This document shows, piece by piece, positions 1 to 6,830 of a stretch of DNA of 14,708 bases (within the stretch, counting starts at the first letter, position 1; each line of letters opens with the position of its first letter). A program made the position numbers and the translations under genes. A model generated the notes under the pieces. The model saw only the letters and a list, made by a program, of their open reading frames with translations, was not told where the DNA came from and searched no databases. Source of the stretch: Ignavibacteriales bacterium (GTDB lineage: Bacteria; Bacteroidota; Ignavibacteria; Ignavibacteriales; Ignavibacteriaceae); contig JAGUXE010000219.1 in NCBI GenBank assembly GCA_020061995.1, positions 1 to 14,708 on the forward strand. Direction: 5' to 3'.

Positions 1-755
1 TCTATACAACCAGCCTTGCAAACACGAGTGCATGAATTGCAACTACTACAAAATTTCTCATCAATTGATATTTTAATTAATGAGAGTTTTGATACTAATC
101 CAAGAAGAATTCCCACAGGACAAATTGTATTGCAAAACAATCGTCCTTTGAGAGTAACAAAACCAATTAGAATAATAACAAACAGAGATGAATAAATCAC
201 AGAAACTAGACTTGTTGCTTTAATGTCGTGAGGATAGAAATAGTAATAGTCAAAATATTCGAAAAATGAACTCAAAAAATTGTTACCGAAAATATATATT
301 GGTTTGACCGAATGAGTATTTAATCTTCCAAAATTGCTATAAGGGTCTAATAATGAAATACCAAGACTGAAGCCTGAAATAAATAGTACAATTGTTAAAA
401 ATAGGACGAAATATTTTAGTAATCTGTAATCTTTATTTGGTTTGTATGCTTTTTTCTTGGAAAATTTTTTCTTTACGAATGAAATAATATCTTGTAGGGT
501 TCCGAGAGGACAGATAGATGAGCAATAAACCCTTCCAAATAATAGTGTAAGTCCCAAAATCAAAATAAATCCGATTGCACTTATACTTATAAGAGCTAAA
601 AAACTTAATAGAGATGGAATGAACTGAAGATAAAGAATTATTTTGCTATATTTATTTGCAAAATCAAAACTGAAATCAACAAAAAGAAAAACAATGGGAA
701 GAAAAAAAATGAGAGAAAATATAATTCTTATTTTTTTTAGATGAACGAATCTCAT
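1..755 (-). CDS. NapH-like membrane polyferredoxin (4Fe-4S), C-terminus cut by window edge
   Basis: An open frame of 251 codons runs from an ATG at 755-753 to the left edge without a stop, so the C-terminus lies outside the window. The protein has several hydrophobic stretches (about residues 9-26, 45-73, 105-125 and 180-202). It carries two CxxxCP motifs typical of NapH/CcoG-type proteins: YCSSICPLG (C78, C82), followed by LQD, and FCNTICPVG (C208, C212). A ferredoxin cluster motif follows, with Cys 236, 239, 242, 246 and 250. Known members of this family pass electrons across or along the cytoplasmic membrane. The start lies three bases beyond the stop of the upstream DUF362 gene, so the two are almost certainly co-transcribed. 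No clear Shine-Dalgarno sequence precedes it, which suggests translational coupling. The electron donor and acceptor cannot be told from this sequence. Confidence 0.85.
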   Translation of the reverse strand, partial: MRFVHLKKIRIIFSLIFFLPIVFLFVDFSFDFANKYSKIILYLQFIPSLLSFLALISISAIGFILILGLTLLFGRVYCSSICPLGTLQDIISFVKKKFSKKKAYKPNKDYRLLKYFVLFLTIVLFISGFSLGISLLDPYSNFGRLNTHSVKPIYIFGNNFLSSFFEYFDYYYFYPHDIKATSLVSVIYSSLFVIILIGFVTLKGRLFCNTICPVGILLGLVSKLSLIKISIDEKFCSSCNSCTRVCKAGCI

Positions 756-758
756 ATG

Positions 759-1682
759 CTAAATGACTAAGCGATTTATAGACAATTTATCGAGATTCAT
801 ATTCCCGATTTTCATTTCGTGTGCAATTTTAATATGCTTTATAGATTCTGGTTCAGAACCAAATAATTTTGCGGCGGCAGCATCAATTGTCACTATATCA
901 GTCGAGATAAGTAATGACTTCATGGTTATCAGATCGTCTTTCGAAACACCTCTAGGTCCATTTTTTTTCATTACATAATATGCATCTACAATATTAAGAT
1001 CGGGTTTTCTGAATGTTGCAAAATCGGCAATGCATTGATGTAAATCATTTCGGTGCCAGTAGCCTCTATCCCAAACAACTCCCATTAAATTTTTCATTGC
1101 AGAAGTAATAATCGCGGAACTATGGTGTTTTAATACAGGGACATTTATAAACACATCTGAATCGAGAATGAGTTCATGAACTGTAGTTGATGTTAATCTC
1201 TTCCCTTTGCTGATATCAACCTTTTGATAATAACTTTCACTTGCTCCGGAAACAATTTTTCCACCGGCATCTTTAACGGCTTTTTCGATACCGCTATTTG
1301 AATAACATCTTTTCCAGTTATCGCAAGTATTATCGAAAACATAAACATCTTTCGCCCCTGCTTCAAGACAATGCTCAATAATTCTTTTGACTAATTGGGG
1401 ATTTGTGTTGCCTCCTCGGTCAGGGGTGACGTCCCAACCGATATTTGGTTTAACAACTACTTTCTGCCCCCTTTTCACAAAAGTACTCATCCCACCAAGT
1501 GATTGGATTGCCCTATCAAGCATTGCATCCGGTTCACCACCACGAATTGCAGTAAGATCATAAGCTTTAATATAACTGGGATTGTTCGAAGCAAAAAGAT
1601 TGGGAAGGCTGCCTAATGAGAGAGCACTGCTGGTAATAATTCCTGCTTGAAAACTTTTTTTAATGAAATTTCTTCGATCCAT
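759..1682 (-). CDS. DUF362 family protein with Tat signal peptide
   Basis: This 307-residue protein begins with a twin-arginine signal (DRRNFIKKS, then a hydrophobic stretch to about residue 30), so it is probably exported folded, as expected for a cofactor protein. Family hallmarks are KPNIGW (78-83), TNPQLVKR (93-100), VPVLKHHSSA (181-190) with AMKNLMG (195-201), PDLNIVDA (227-234) and the DAAAAKLFG stretch (267-275). DUF362 proteins are poorly characterised, and many carry a C-terminal two-cluster ferredoxin domain. That domain is absent here, but the next gene, three bases downstream, encodes a membrane Fe-S protein, so the Fe-S part may be supplied in trans (inference). A good ribosome binding site (AAAGGGG, plus-strand 1688-1694) sits five bases before the ATG. 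The biochemical role is unknown. Confidence 0.88.
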   Translation of the reverse strand: MDRRNFIKKSFQAGIITSSALSLGSLPNLFASNNPSYIKAYDLTAIRGGEPDAMLDRAIQSLGGMSTFVKRGQKVVVKPNIGWDVTPDRGGNTNPQLVKRIIEHCLEAGAKDVYVFDNTCDNWKRCYSNSGIEKAVKDAGGKIVSGASESYYQKVDISKGKRLTSTTVHELILDSDVFINVPVLKHHSSAIITSAMKNLMGVVWDRGYWHRNDLHQCIADFATFRKPDLNIVDAYYVMKKNGPRGVSKDDLITMKSLLISTDIVTIDAAAAKLFGSEPESIKHIKIAHEMKIGNMNLDKLSINRLVI

Positions 1683-1784
1683 AAAATCCCCTTTATGTTA
1701 AGGATGAGTATTTCAAAAATGTCTATTGCAATTAAATAAAAATTTCAGAAAGAATCTGCATTCAATTAAAGAAAATATTATATT

Positions 1785-1812
1785 TTGCATAAGTAAAATA
1801 AGAGAATATAAT
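1785..1812 (+). promoter_or_regulatory. Candidate promoter for the membrane protein/lipocalin unit
   Basis: A perfect TATAAT lies at 1807-1812, 16 bases after a weak -35-like TTGCAT (1785-1790). It would start transcription near 1819, just before the GGAGA ribosome binding site (1820-1824). The spacer is very AT-rich, so chance matches are likely, and the -35 match is poor. Confidence 0.3.
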
Positions 1813-1828
1813 TATTTTTGGAGAAAAT

Positions 1829-2347
1829 ATGGAAAAAGTAATCTCTCTCATCCGACCGGTATTGACAGTGAAGAATGTGATTCTTGATTTTGTATTCCTT
1901 GCATTTATTTACTTTGTCCCTGCGCTAACGCATTTAGTAAGTCTTCCGGTATATTTTATTGAACCGATGAGGTTGATGTTGATCTTTGCAATCCTTCACA
2001 CAACAAAAAATAATGCATACGTGATTGCGCTGACACTCCCTATCTTTTCCTTTTTAATATCTGCTCATCCGTCTATTATAAAATCAGGATTAATATCGAT
2101 CGAACTTTTCGTAAACACATTAATATTTTTCCAGATCATAAAAAAAATACCAAATGCCTTTTGGGCAATGATTATTTCAGTACTTGCTAGTAAAGTTCTT
2201 TATTATTTACTCAAATTCACTCTATTAAATTTAGCAGTGATGGAAGGTTCTCTTGTCTCAACTCCCTTAATGATTCAATTAGTGATGATGCTTCTCTTCA
2301 GCGGTTATGCCTATCAAATGCTTAATGTAAAAGGAAAAGGAAATTGA
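1829..2347 (+). CDS. Small multi-pass membrane protein, ECF-transporter S-component-like
   Basis: This 172-residue protein is strongly hydrophobic, with about five or six membrane segments (roughly 17-37, 45-60, 64-80, 85-104, 110-133 and 145-165). The pattern of a Pro-Arg-rich turn near EPMRLM (45-50), an FLISAHPSIIKSG stretch (75-87) and IELFVN (91-96) recalls substrate-binding S components of energy-coupling-factor (vitamin or cofactor) transporters. Their usual length is also about 170-200 residues. No ATPase or T component is nearby, as is common for S components sharing one energising module. The ligand cannot be inferred. The ATG is preceded by GGAGA with good spacing. The gene overlaps the lipocalin gene by four bases, so the two form one unit. 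It could also be an unrelated small membrane protein. Confidence 0.6.
   Translation: MEKVISLIRPVLTVKNVILDFVFLAFIYFVPALTHLVSLPVYFIEPMRLMLIFAILHTTKNNAYVIALTLPIFSFLISAHPSIIKSGLISIELFVNTLIFFQIIKKIPNAFWAMIISVLASKVLYYLLKFTLLNLAVMEGSLVSTPLMIQLVMMLLFSGYAYQMLNVKGKGN
2331..2340 (+). promoter_or_regulatory. Ribosome binding site deciding a TTG start
   Basis: AAGGAAAAGG lies immediately upstream of the TTG at 2344-2346, inside the end of the preceding gene. The lipocalin frame has no ATG or GTG before its signal peptide, so this purine-rich site supports TTG as the real start. Confidence 0.55.
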
Positions 2348-2901
2348 ATCTTAAGAAGAAAAGATCTTTAAGAAATATCATTATAATTATACCTTTTATT
2401 TTGATTCTTCTATTTATTGGTTGCTCATCAAATAATTATCAGCCGTTGGAAACAGTAGAATATGTTGATTTAAAAAAGTATGTTGGCAAATGGTATGAGA
2501 TTGCTTCATTCCCGCAAAGTTTTCAGAAGGGGTGTAATTGTACAACAGCAGAATATTTTTTAACAGATGATAACTATGTTCGTGTTTTAAATTCCTGCCG
2601 AAAAGGGGGAATTGATGGAAAACTTGATCAAGCTGAAGGTAAAGCATTCATAGTTGATGGTACCAACAATACTAAGTTAAAAGTCCAATTCTTTTGGCCA
2701 TTCAAAGGCGATTATTGGATTATAGAATTGGCTGATGACTATTCTTATGCTGTGGTCGGACATCCAAGTCGTGATTATCTATGGATATTATCCCGCACTC
2801 CAAAAATGGATAATGAAATTTATGATGCTATACTATCTAAAATTACCGCCAAAGGCTTTGATATTTCACGTCTACAAGTGACGACACAAGAGTGTAATTA
2901 A
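2344..2901 (+). CDS. blc: Lipocalin lipoprotein, Blc type
   Basis: This 185-residue outer-membrane lipocalin is predicted to bind or carry lipids at the envelope. It starts with a basic stretch (KKKR, 4-7), a hydrophobic core (12-26) and the lipobox LLFIGC with acylated Cys27. Lipocalin signatures follow: the GKWYEIASFP motif (48-57), in which the Gly-x-Trp is diagnostic, YWIIELADDYSYAVVGHP (about 128-145) and YLWILSRTPKMD near 150-161, the strand carrying the conserved Arg in bacterial Blc proteins. Extra cysteines after the first strand (CNC) are unusual and might form a disulfide. Translation starts at TTG, overlapping the upstream stop as TTGA, which indicates coupling. Blc-type proteins are associated with membrane stress and lysophospholipid handling in enterobacteria; the role here is inferred from that. 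Confidence 0.9.
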   Translation: MNLKKKRSLRNIIIIIPFILILLFIGCSSNNYQPLETVEYVDLKKYVGKWYEIASFPQSFQKGCNCTTAEYFLTDDNYVRVLNSCRKGGIDGKLDQAEGKAFIVDGTNNTKLKVQFFWPFKGDYWIIELADDYSYAVVGHPSRDYLWILSRTPKMDNEIYDAILSKITAKGFDISRLQVTTQECN

Positions 2902-2923
2902 AACAACTGCTTCTAAAAATAAT

Positions 2924-2952
2924 TTGACTTTAATCTAAGGACTTCTTATGTT
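2924..2952 (+). promoter_or_regulatory. Candidate promoter of the GbsR/MarR-like regulator gene
   Basis: TTGACT (2924-2929) and TATGTT (2947-2952) are separated by 17 bases, a reasonable sigma-70-type match. The predicted start of transcription, near 2959, falls on the left edge of the palindrome at 2960-2975. That is the expected geometry for a repressor that blocks its own promoter. Confidence 0.4.
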
Positions 2953-2959
2953 TTCAGCG

Positions 2960-2975
2960 TTTGAAATATTTCAAA
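2960..2975 (+). promoter_or_regulatory. Palindromic operator upstream of the regulator gene
   Basis: TTTGAAATATTTCAAA is a perfect 16-base palindrome ending 14 bases before the regulator ATG. The same core, with one central base changed and the same left flank CG, recurs at 3505-3520 before the next gene. Two such sites on either side of a winged-helix regulator gene are best explained as its binding sites, giving autoregulation (inference). Confidence 0.7.
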
Positions 2976-2989
2976 TATAAAAAACAAAA

Positions 2990-3481
2990 ATGACAACAGA
3001 ACAAAAGATACAAAAAGAGATAATTCAGCGATTCGGGGATGCTTATAAAGCATTCGGACTGAATAAATTAATGGGGCATATTGTAGCACTTCTTCTATTC
3101 TCACCTCGACCATTATCATTAGATGAAATTACAAATTCACTTGGCAGAAGCAAAGGACCGATAAGTCAAATAGTCAGAAGATTACGTGAAAGAAAATTAA
3201 TTCGTAAAGCTTGGGCACCGGAAAATAATAGAAAAGATTATTATGAAATAGAGCCTGAGGTGTTCGAAAATGCATTCAGGAATAATTATGAACTTATCAA
3301 AAACAATACAAGAATTGCAAAACAATTGAAGCAGGTTGTAAGTAAAGCAGATAAAGAAAGTTTATCAACCGCTAAGATTCGTTTAAACGAAATGGAGAGT
3401 TTTTATACTCTTATGGAAAAGCATTTCAGAAATTTCCTTGTTGAATGGAATGAAGAGAGAGAAAAAATTTATAATCAATAA
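2990..3481 (+). CDS. GbsR/MarR-like winged-helix transcriptional regulator
   Basis: This 163-residue protein has the GbsR-type DNA-binding layout. MGHIVALLLF (28-37) is followed by PLSLDEITNSLGRSKGPISQ (41-60), with the recognition helix at about 53-68, and by the wing at 70-85 ending in RKDYYEIEPE. The C-terminal half (95-160) is helical and probably forms the dimer interface. GbsR-type proteins usually repress adjacent transport and metabolic genes and respond to a small ligand. Here the likely targets are its own gene and the seven-gene cluster downstream, because matching palindromes precede both (2960-2975 and 3502-3523). No Shine-Dalgarno is visible before the ATG. The ligand is unknown; an acyl-CoA or carboxylate handled by the cluster is a natural guess. 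Confidence 0.85.
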   Translation: MTTEQKIQKEIIQRFGDAYKAFGLNKLMGHIVALLLFSPRPLSLDEITNSLGRSKGPISQIVRRLRERKLIRKAWAPENNRKDYYEIEPEVFENAFRNNYELIKNNTRIAKQLKQVVSKADKESLSTAKIRLNEMESFYTLMEKHFRNFLVEWNEEREKIYNQ

Positions 3482-3501
3482 GATTGATTTTTGTAAAATT
3501 A

Positions 3502-3523
3502 ACGTTTGAAATTTTTCAAACGT
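3502..3523 (+). promoter_or_regulatory. Palindromic operator upstream of the acyl-metabolism cluster
   Basis: A 22-base inverted repeat with 10-base arms (ACGTTTGAAA and TTTCAAACGT) and a two-base TT centre. Its core, TTTGAAATTTTTCAAA (3505-3520), differs from the site at 2960-2975 by one central base. It begins just after a -10-like TAAAAT (3494-3499) and ends shortly before the ribosome binding site AAAAGGAG (3527-3534) of the reductase gene. A bound regulator would therefore block the cluster promoter or early elongation. No good -35 box is visible. Confidence 0.72.
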
Positions 3524-3541
3524 AGCAAAAGGAGTTGATAA

Positions 3542-4285
3542 ATGAAAAGATTGGAAAATAAAGTTGCAATTATCACCGGGGGTGCAAGAGGAATCGGCAA
3601 AGCTACAGCAACACTTTTTGGTGAACATGGAGCAAAAATCGCAATATGGGATTTACTTGAATCTGATGGTGAAAAACTGACCGCCGAAATTAATTCGAAC
3701 GGTGGTAAAGCAATCTTTTATAAGGTTGATGTTACGTCTTATGATTCAACTGAACTCGCGGCAAAAAAGGTGAAAGAAGATTTCGGAACAATTGATATCC
3801 TTATTAATAACGCAGGCATTACAAGCGATGCTACACTTCAGAAAATGACACCGGAACAGTGGAAAAAAGTAATTGATGTCAACTTAACAGGTGTATTTAA
3901 TTGCACAAAAGCTGTTTCGCAATTCATGATTGAAAAATTGTACGGAAGGGTTGTAAATACATCTTCAGTTGTTGGCTTATATGGAAATTTTGGTCAGACA
4001 AATTATGTGGCTACCAAATCCGGAATAATTGGAATGACAAAAGTTTGGGCAAGGGAACTTGGACGAAAAGGAATAACGGTTAATACTGTTGCTCCTGGAT
4101 TTATTGCTACTGAAATGATTAAATCTGTTCCTGAAAAAGTAATTACTATGCTGAAAGAAAAAACACCATTGGGACGACTTGGAAATCCAATCGACATAGC
4201 TAATGCTTATCTTTTTCTTTCAAGTGATGAAGCTTCATTTGTAAATGGAATTACGCTTAGTGTTGACGGTGGATTAATTTTATAA
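3542..4285 (+). CDS. FabG-like short-chain dehydrogenase/reductase
   Basis: This 247-residue classical SDR has the usual family length. It shows the cofactor motif TGGARGIG (12-19), NNAG (89-92), the catalytic Ser141/Ser142 region, YVATK with Tyr155 and Lys159, and the PG pair at 185-186. Such enzymes interconvert 3-oxoacyl and 3-hydroxyacyl thioesters (FabG on ACP, PhaB on CoA) with NAD(P)H. Sequence alone does not settle the carrier or direction. Sitting first in a cluster with an acyl-CoA synthetase and a KASIII-like protein, a CoA-linked substrate seems more likely than housekeeping fatty acid synthesis. The start is supported by AAAAGGAG seven bases upstream. A palindrome just before it suggests control by the adjacent regulator. 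Confidence 0.85.
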   Translation: MKRLENKVAIITGGARGIGKATATLFGEHGAKIAIWDLLESDGEKLTAEINSNGGKAIFYKVDVTSYDSTELAAKKVKEDFGTIDILINNAGITSDATLQKMTPEQWKKVIDVNLTGVFNCTKAVSQFMIEKLYGRVVNTSSVVGLYGNFGQTNYVATKSGIIGMTKVWARELGRKGITVNTVAPGFIATEMIKSVPEKVITMLKEKTPLGRLGNPIDIANAYLFLSSDEASFVNGITLSVDGGLIL

Positions 4286-4308
4286 TTGAAATGGAAAACT
4301 GAAAATTC

Positions 4309-5298
4309 ATGAGAAATGCAATTATTGCCGGAGCCGGTTTTTATGCACCTGAAAAGGTGGTTCCAAATTCTTTTTTTAACGAGATTCTCGGTGAGGATGT
4401 TGATACGTGGTTGAGAGAGAATTTAACTATTAAAGAAAGAAGATGGTGTAACGAAAATCAGTCCACAATCGATTTGTGCGTGAATGTTTCAAAATCTGCT
4501 TTAGTCGATTCAAATGTAGTGGCTGAAGATCTCGATTTAATAATTGTTGCAACAGATACCCCTGAATATATTTCACCATCAACGTCATCAATTCTTCAAT
4601 ATAAACTTGGAGCAAAAAAATCGGGGACATTCGATGTTAACACTGCATGTGCCGGTTTTGTAACCGCTCTTGATATTGCATCGAAATATCTTATTGCAGA
4701 TAGTAACTACAAGACTGTGCTTGTAGTCGGAGCTTATGCAATGAGTAAATATCTTGATCTGACAGATAAAAAAACTGTTACACTTTTTGCAGATGGTGCA
4801 GGTGCTGTTGTCCTAAAATCATCGGAAGTTCCGAATAAAGGATTTTTGACTAGTAACCTTTTCACGGCAGGTGAATATAACGACTGGATGGGTATTTATG
4901 CAGGTGGAACTTATAAACCGCTCACTCAAAAAGTACTTGATGATAAAGATCATTTATTAAAATTTGTTAAAAAATTTCCTAAAGAAATAAATCCGATTAA
5001 ATGGTCAGAAATGATAACGGAGTCATGTAACAGAATTGGAATTACTCCTAATGATGTTGATCATTATTTCTTCACTCAAATAAATATTAATGGTATTTGG
5101 GAAACGCTTGATAAACTTAATGTAAATCGAGATAAAGGTTATACAATTATGGAGTATTATGGTTATACCGGGTCTGCATGTATCCCAATGGCCTTTGCTG
5201 ATGCTAAAAATAAAGGAATTGTAAAAGATAATGATCTTGTTGTGTTCATGGGGTCGGGTGGAGGACTTGCTTTTGCCAATGCTATCTTTAGAATTTAA
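4309..5298 (+). CDS. KASIII (FabH)-like thiolase-fold enzyme with altered catalytic triad
   Basis: This 329-residue thiolase-superfamily protein resembles beta-ketoacyl-ACP synthase III. The nucleophile is preserved: DVNTACAGF with Cys114. C-terminal family features include FADGAGAVVL (160-169) and FMGSGGGLAFANAIFRI (313-329). The other two catalytic positions are changed. Where FabH has HQAN this protein has TQIN (Thr256 for the His), and where FabH has GNT it has GYT (Tyr286 for the Asn). The stretch between them aligns with E. coli FabH without gaps. Acyl-enzyme formation remains plausible, but ordinary decarboxylative condensation is not expected, so it may be an acyltransferase, a non-decarboxylative condensing or cleaving enzyme, or a subfamily with different catalytic groups. 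It lies 23 bases after the reductase gene, in the same operon. Confidence 0.85.
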   Translation: MRNAIIAGAGFYAPEKVVPNSFFNEILGEDVDTWLRENLTIKERRWCNENQSTIDLCVNVSKSALVDSNVVAEDLDLIIVATDTPEYISPSTSSILQYKLGAKKSGTFDVNTACAGFVTALDIASKYLIADSNYKTVLVVGAYAMSKYLDLTDKKTVTLFADGAGAVVLKSSEVPNKGFLTSNLFTAGEYNDWMGIYAGGTYKPLTQKVLDDKDHLLKFVKKFPKEINPIKWSEMITESCNRIGITPNDVDHYFFTQININGIWETLDKLNVNRDKGYTIMEYYGYTGSACIPMAFADAKNKGIVKDNDLVVFMGSGGGLAFANAIFRI

Positions 5299-5312
5299 AA
5301 TAGGTTATTAGA

Positions 5313-6830
5313 GTGTCAAATGTAGCTTCAAATGAAATGGTAATGGCATCCTGGGTTTTAATAATAATCTATATGATTGTTATTCTGATCTTTGTTGTTC
5401 GGGGTGCGATGAAAATAAAAAACATGAAGGATTATGCAGTCGGAAGTGTAAATTTTTCACCTTTCGCTGTTGGACTTGCTTTGGCGGCTTCAATGACAAG
5501 TGCAGCTACTTTTATTATTAATCCCGGTTTTATAGCTTTCTATGGATTTAGTGCAGTTATATCATATGCATTTGCAATGCCTTTGGCAGCGATGGTTTCT
5601 TTGGTGGTCTTTACCAAAGGATTTCGTAAGCACGGTACCGGAGTAAAAGCTTTAACGATGGCTCAATGGATGGGGACCCGTTATAACTCAAAAGGATACG
5701 GTTTTTTCTTTGCAATACTTTCTCTTCTTTTAATCACTTTCATCGTCTTAATAGTCGTTGGGATAACAAAAGTTTTGTCAAAATCATTGAATGTTGATGA
5801 ACTGACAGTATTGATTTCGTTAGTGATTTTTATTTTTGGTTATATGATGTTCGGCGGTGCAAATTCGATGGTTTATACTAATACGATTCAAGCTTTAATA
5901 ATGCTGGTCGTAGCCTTTATTCTACTTGGCTCCGGTTATGAACATTTCAGCAATGGTGTACATGGATTGATTGAGAAGCTAAATTATATTGATCCCAAAC
6001 TAACAAGTTTTACAAATGATTCGAGTTTCTTATTTAGAGATTTTTTCGAAATCATTATTGCGCAGATGGTAATTGGAATAGCTATTGTCTGTCAACCTCA
6101 CATAATAACAAAATCGTTACTCCTTAAATCAGATAAAGATGTTAACAAATATTTAACATTTGGAATAATCACTCAAACAATTTTCTTCCTGGTTGTGATA
6201 ACCGGACTTTGGGCAAGATTGGCATTCCCTGATCTATCGGTAAATGGTGTTACTTTAAGACTCGACGGAGTTATATCCGCTTATGTTGTAAAAGAATTTC
6301 CTGTTTATGTCGGGTTATTAGTTGTCCTTGGTTTAATCTCTGCAGGAATCTCAACATTGGAAGGATTGGTTCAATCTTTATCTTCAACTATCACTTCAGA
6401 TATAATTGTTCCATTAACGAATAATAGACTTGGTCCTGATGATAATAAGAGATCCAAAAAAATAATTTTTATAAATCGGATTGTCATAGTTCTATTAGCA
6501 GTTGTTACAATATATGTATCATATGATCAATTGATAAATCCGAAATTAAGCGTTGCAATCTTTGCGCAGAATGGAGTTTACGCATACTTCTCGGCTGCAT
6601 TCATACCAATCCTACTCGGGATGTTCGCAAAGAATGTAAAAAAAATTGTTCCGATTACTGCGTCGATAGTGGCTATCGTTGTTCATTTTACTATGTATTA
6701 TGGTAAACTAGCTGTTCCATTTTCTTTTGCAACCGGTGAAAACCCCGGTGTAGCTGCAGCTGTTGCAATAATCACTTCAACTATGATTGCATTCACTATG
6801 CATAAAATTTTAGGAGGAGTTAAAGAGTGA
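5313..6830 (+). CDS. Sodium:solute symporter (SSS family)
   Basis: This 505-residue, roughly 13-helix inner-membrane transporter has the normal family length. It shows the SSS signatures: AASMTSAATFI (58-68) in an early helix, GGANSMVYTNTIQALIM (181-197), QPHIITKSLLLKS (261-273) and SAGISTLEGLVQSLSSTITSD (343-363), whose Ser357/Ser358 lie where family members bind sodium. SSS transporters import solutes such as pantothenate, proline, acetate and other monocarboxylates with Na+. The acyl-CoA synthetase directly downstream suggests a carboxylate here (inference). The start is GTG at 5313, with AGG (5302-5304) upstream. An in-frame ATG at 5337 would remove eight residues but has no ribosome binding site. 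The 3' end overlaps the start of the next gene. Confidence 0.88.
   Translation: MSNVASNEMVMASWVLIIIYMIVILIFVVRGAMKIKNMKDYAVGSVNFSPFAVGLALAASMTSAATFIINPGFIAFYGFSAVISYAFAMPLAAMVSLVVFTKGFRKHGTGVKALTMAQWMGTRYNSKGYGFFFAILSLLLITFIVLIVVGITKVLSKSLNVDELTVLISLVIFIFGYMMFGGANSMVYTNTIQALIMLVVAFILLGSGYEHFSNGVHGLIEKLNYIDPKLTSFTNDSSFLFRDFFEIIIAQMVIGIAIVCQPHIITKSLLLKSDKDVNKYLTFGIITQTIFFLVVITGLWARLAFPDLSVNGVTLRLDGVISAYVVKEFPVYVGLLVVLGLISAGISTLEGLVQSLSSTITSDIIVPLTNNRLGPDDNKRSKKIIFINRIVIVLLAVVTIYVSYDQLINPKLSVAIFAQNGVYAYFSAAFIPILLGMFAKNVKKIVPITASIVAIVVHFTMYYGKLAVPFSFATGENPGVAAAVAIITSTMIAFTMHKILGGVKE
6812..6819 (+). promoter_or_regulatory. Strong ribosome binding site for the acyl-CoA synthetase
   Basis: AGGAGGAG lies inside the 3' end of the symporter gene, 7 bases before a GTG (6827) and 10 bases before an ATG (6830) in the same frame. 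The ATG, overlapping the symporter stop as TGATG, is the more usual choice, but GTG cannot be excluded. The two differ by one residue. Confidence 0.6.

Noticed and set aside
763..978. Plus-strand open frame of 71 codons
   Set aside because: It lies wholly antisense to the DUF362 gene, has no ribosome binding site and no recognisable motif.
1711..1717. TTTCAAA upstream of the DUF362 gene as another regulator operator
   Set aside because: Only one half of the palindrome is present and the region is AT-rich, so chance is the simpler explanation.
1729..1770. Repeated CAATTAAA (1729-1736 and 1763-1770) in the divergent spacer
   Set aside because: It is short and AT-rich, with no symmetry and no other copies tied to a promoter, so it is compatible with base composition.
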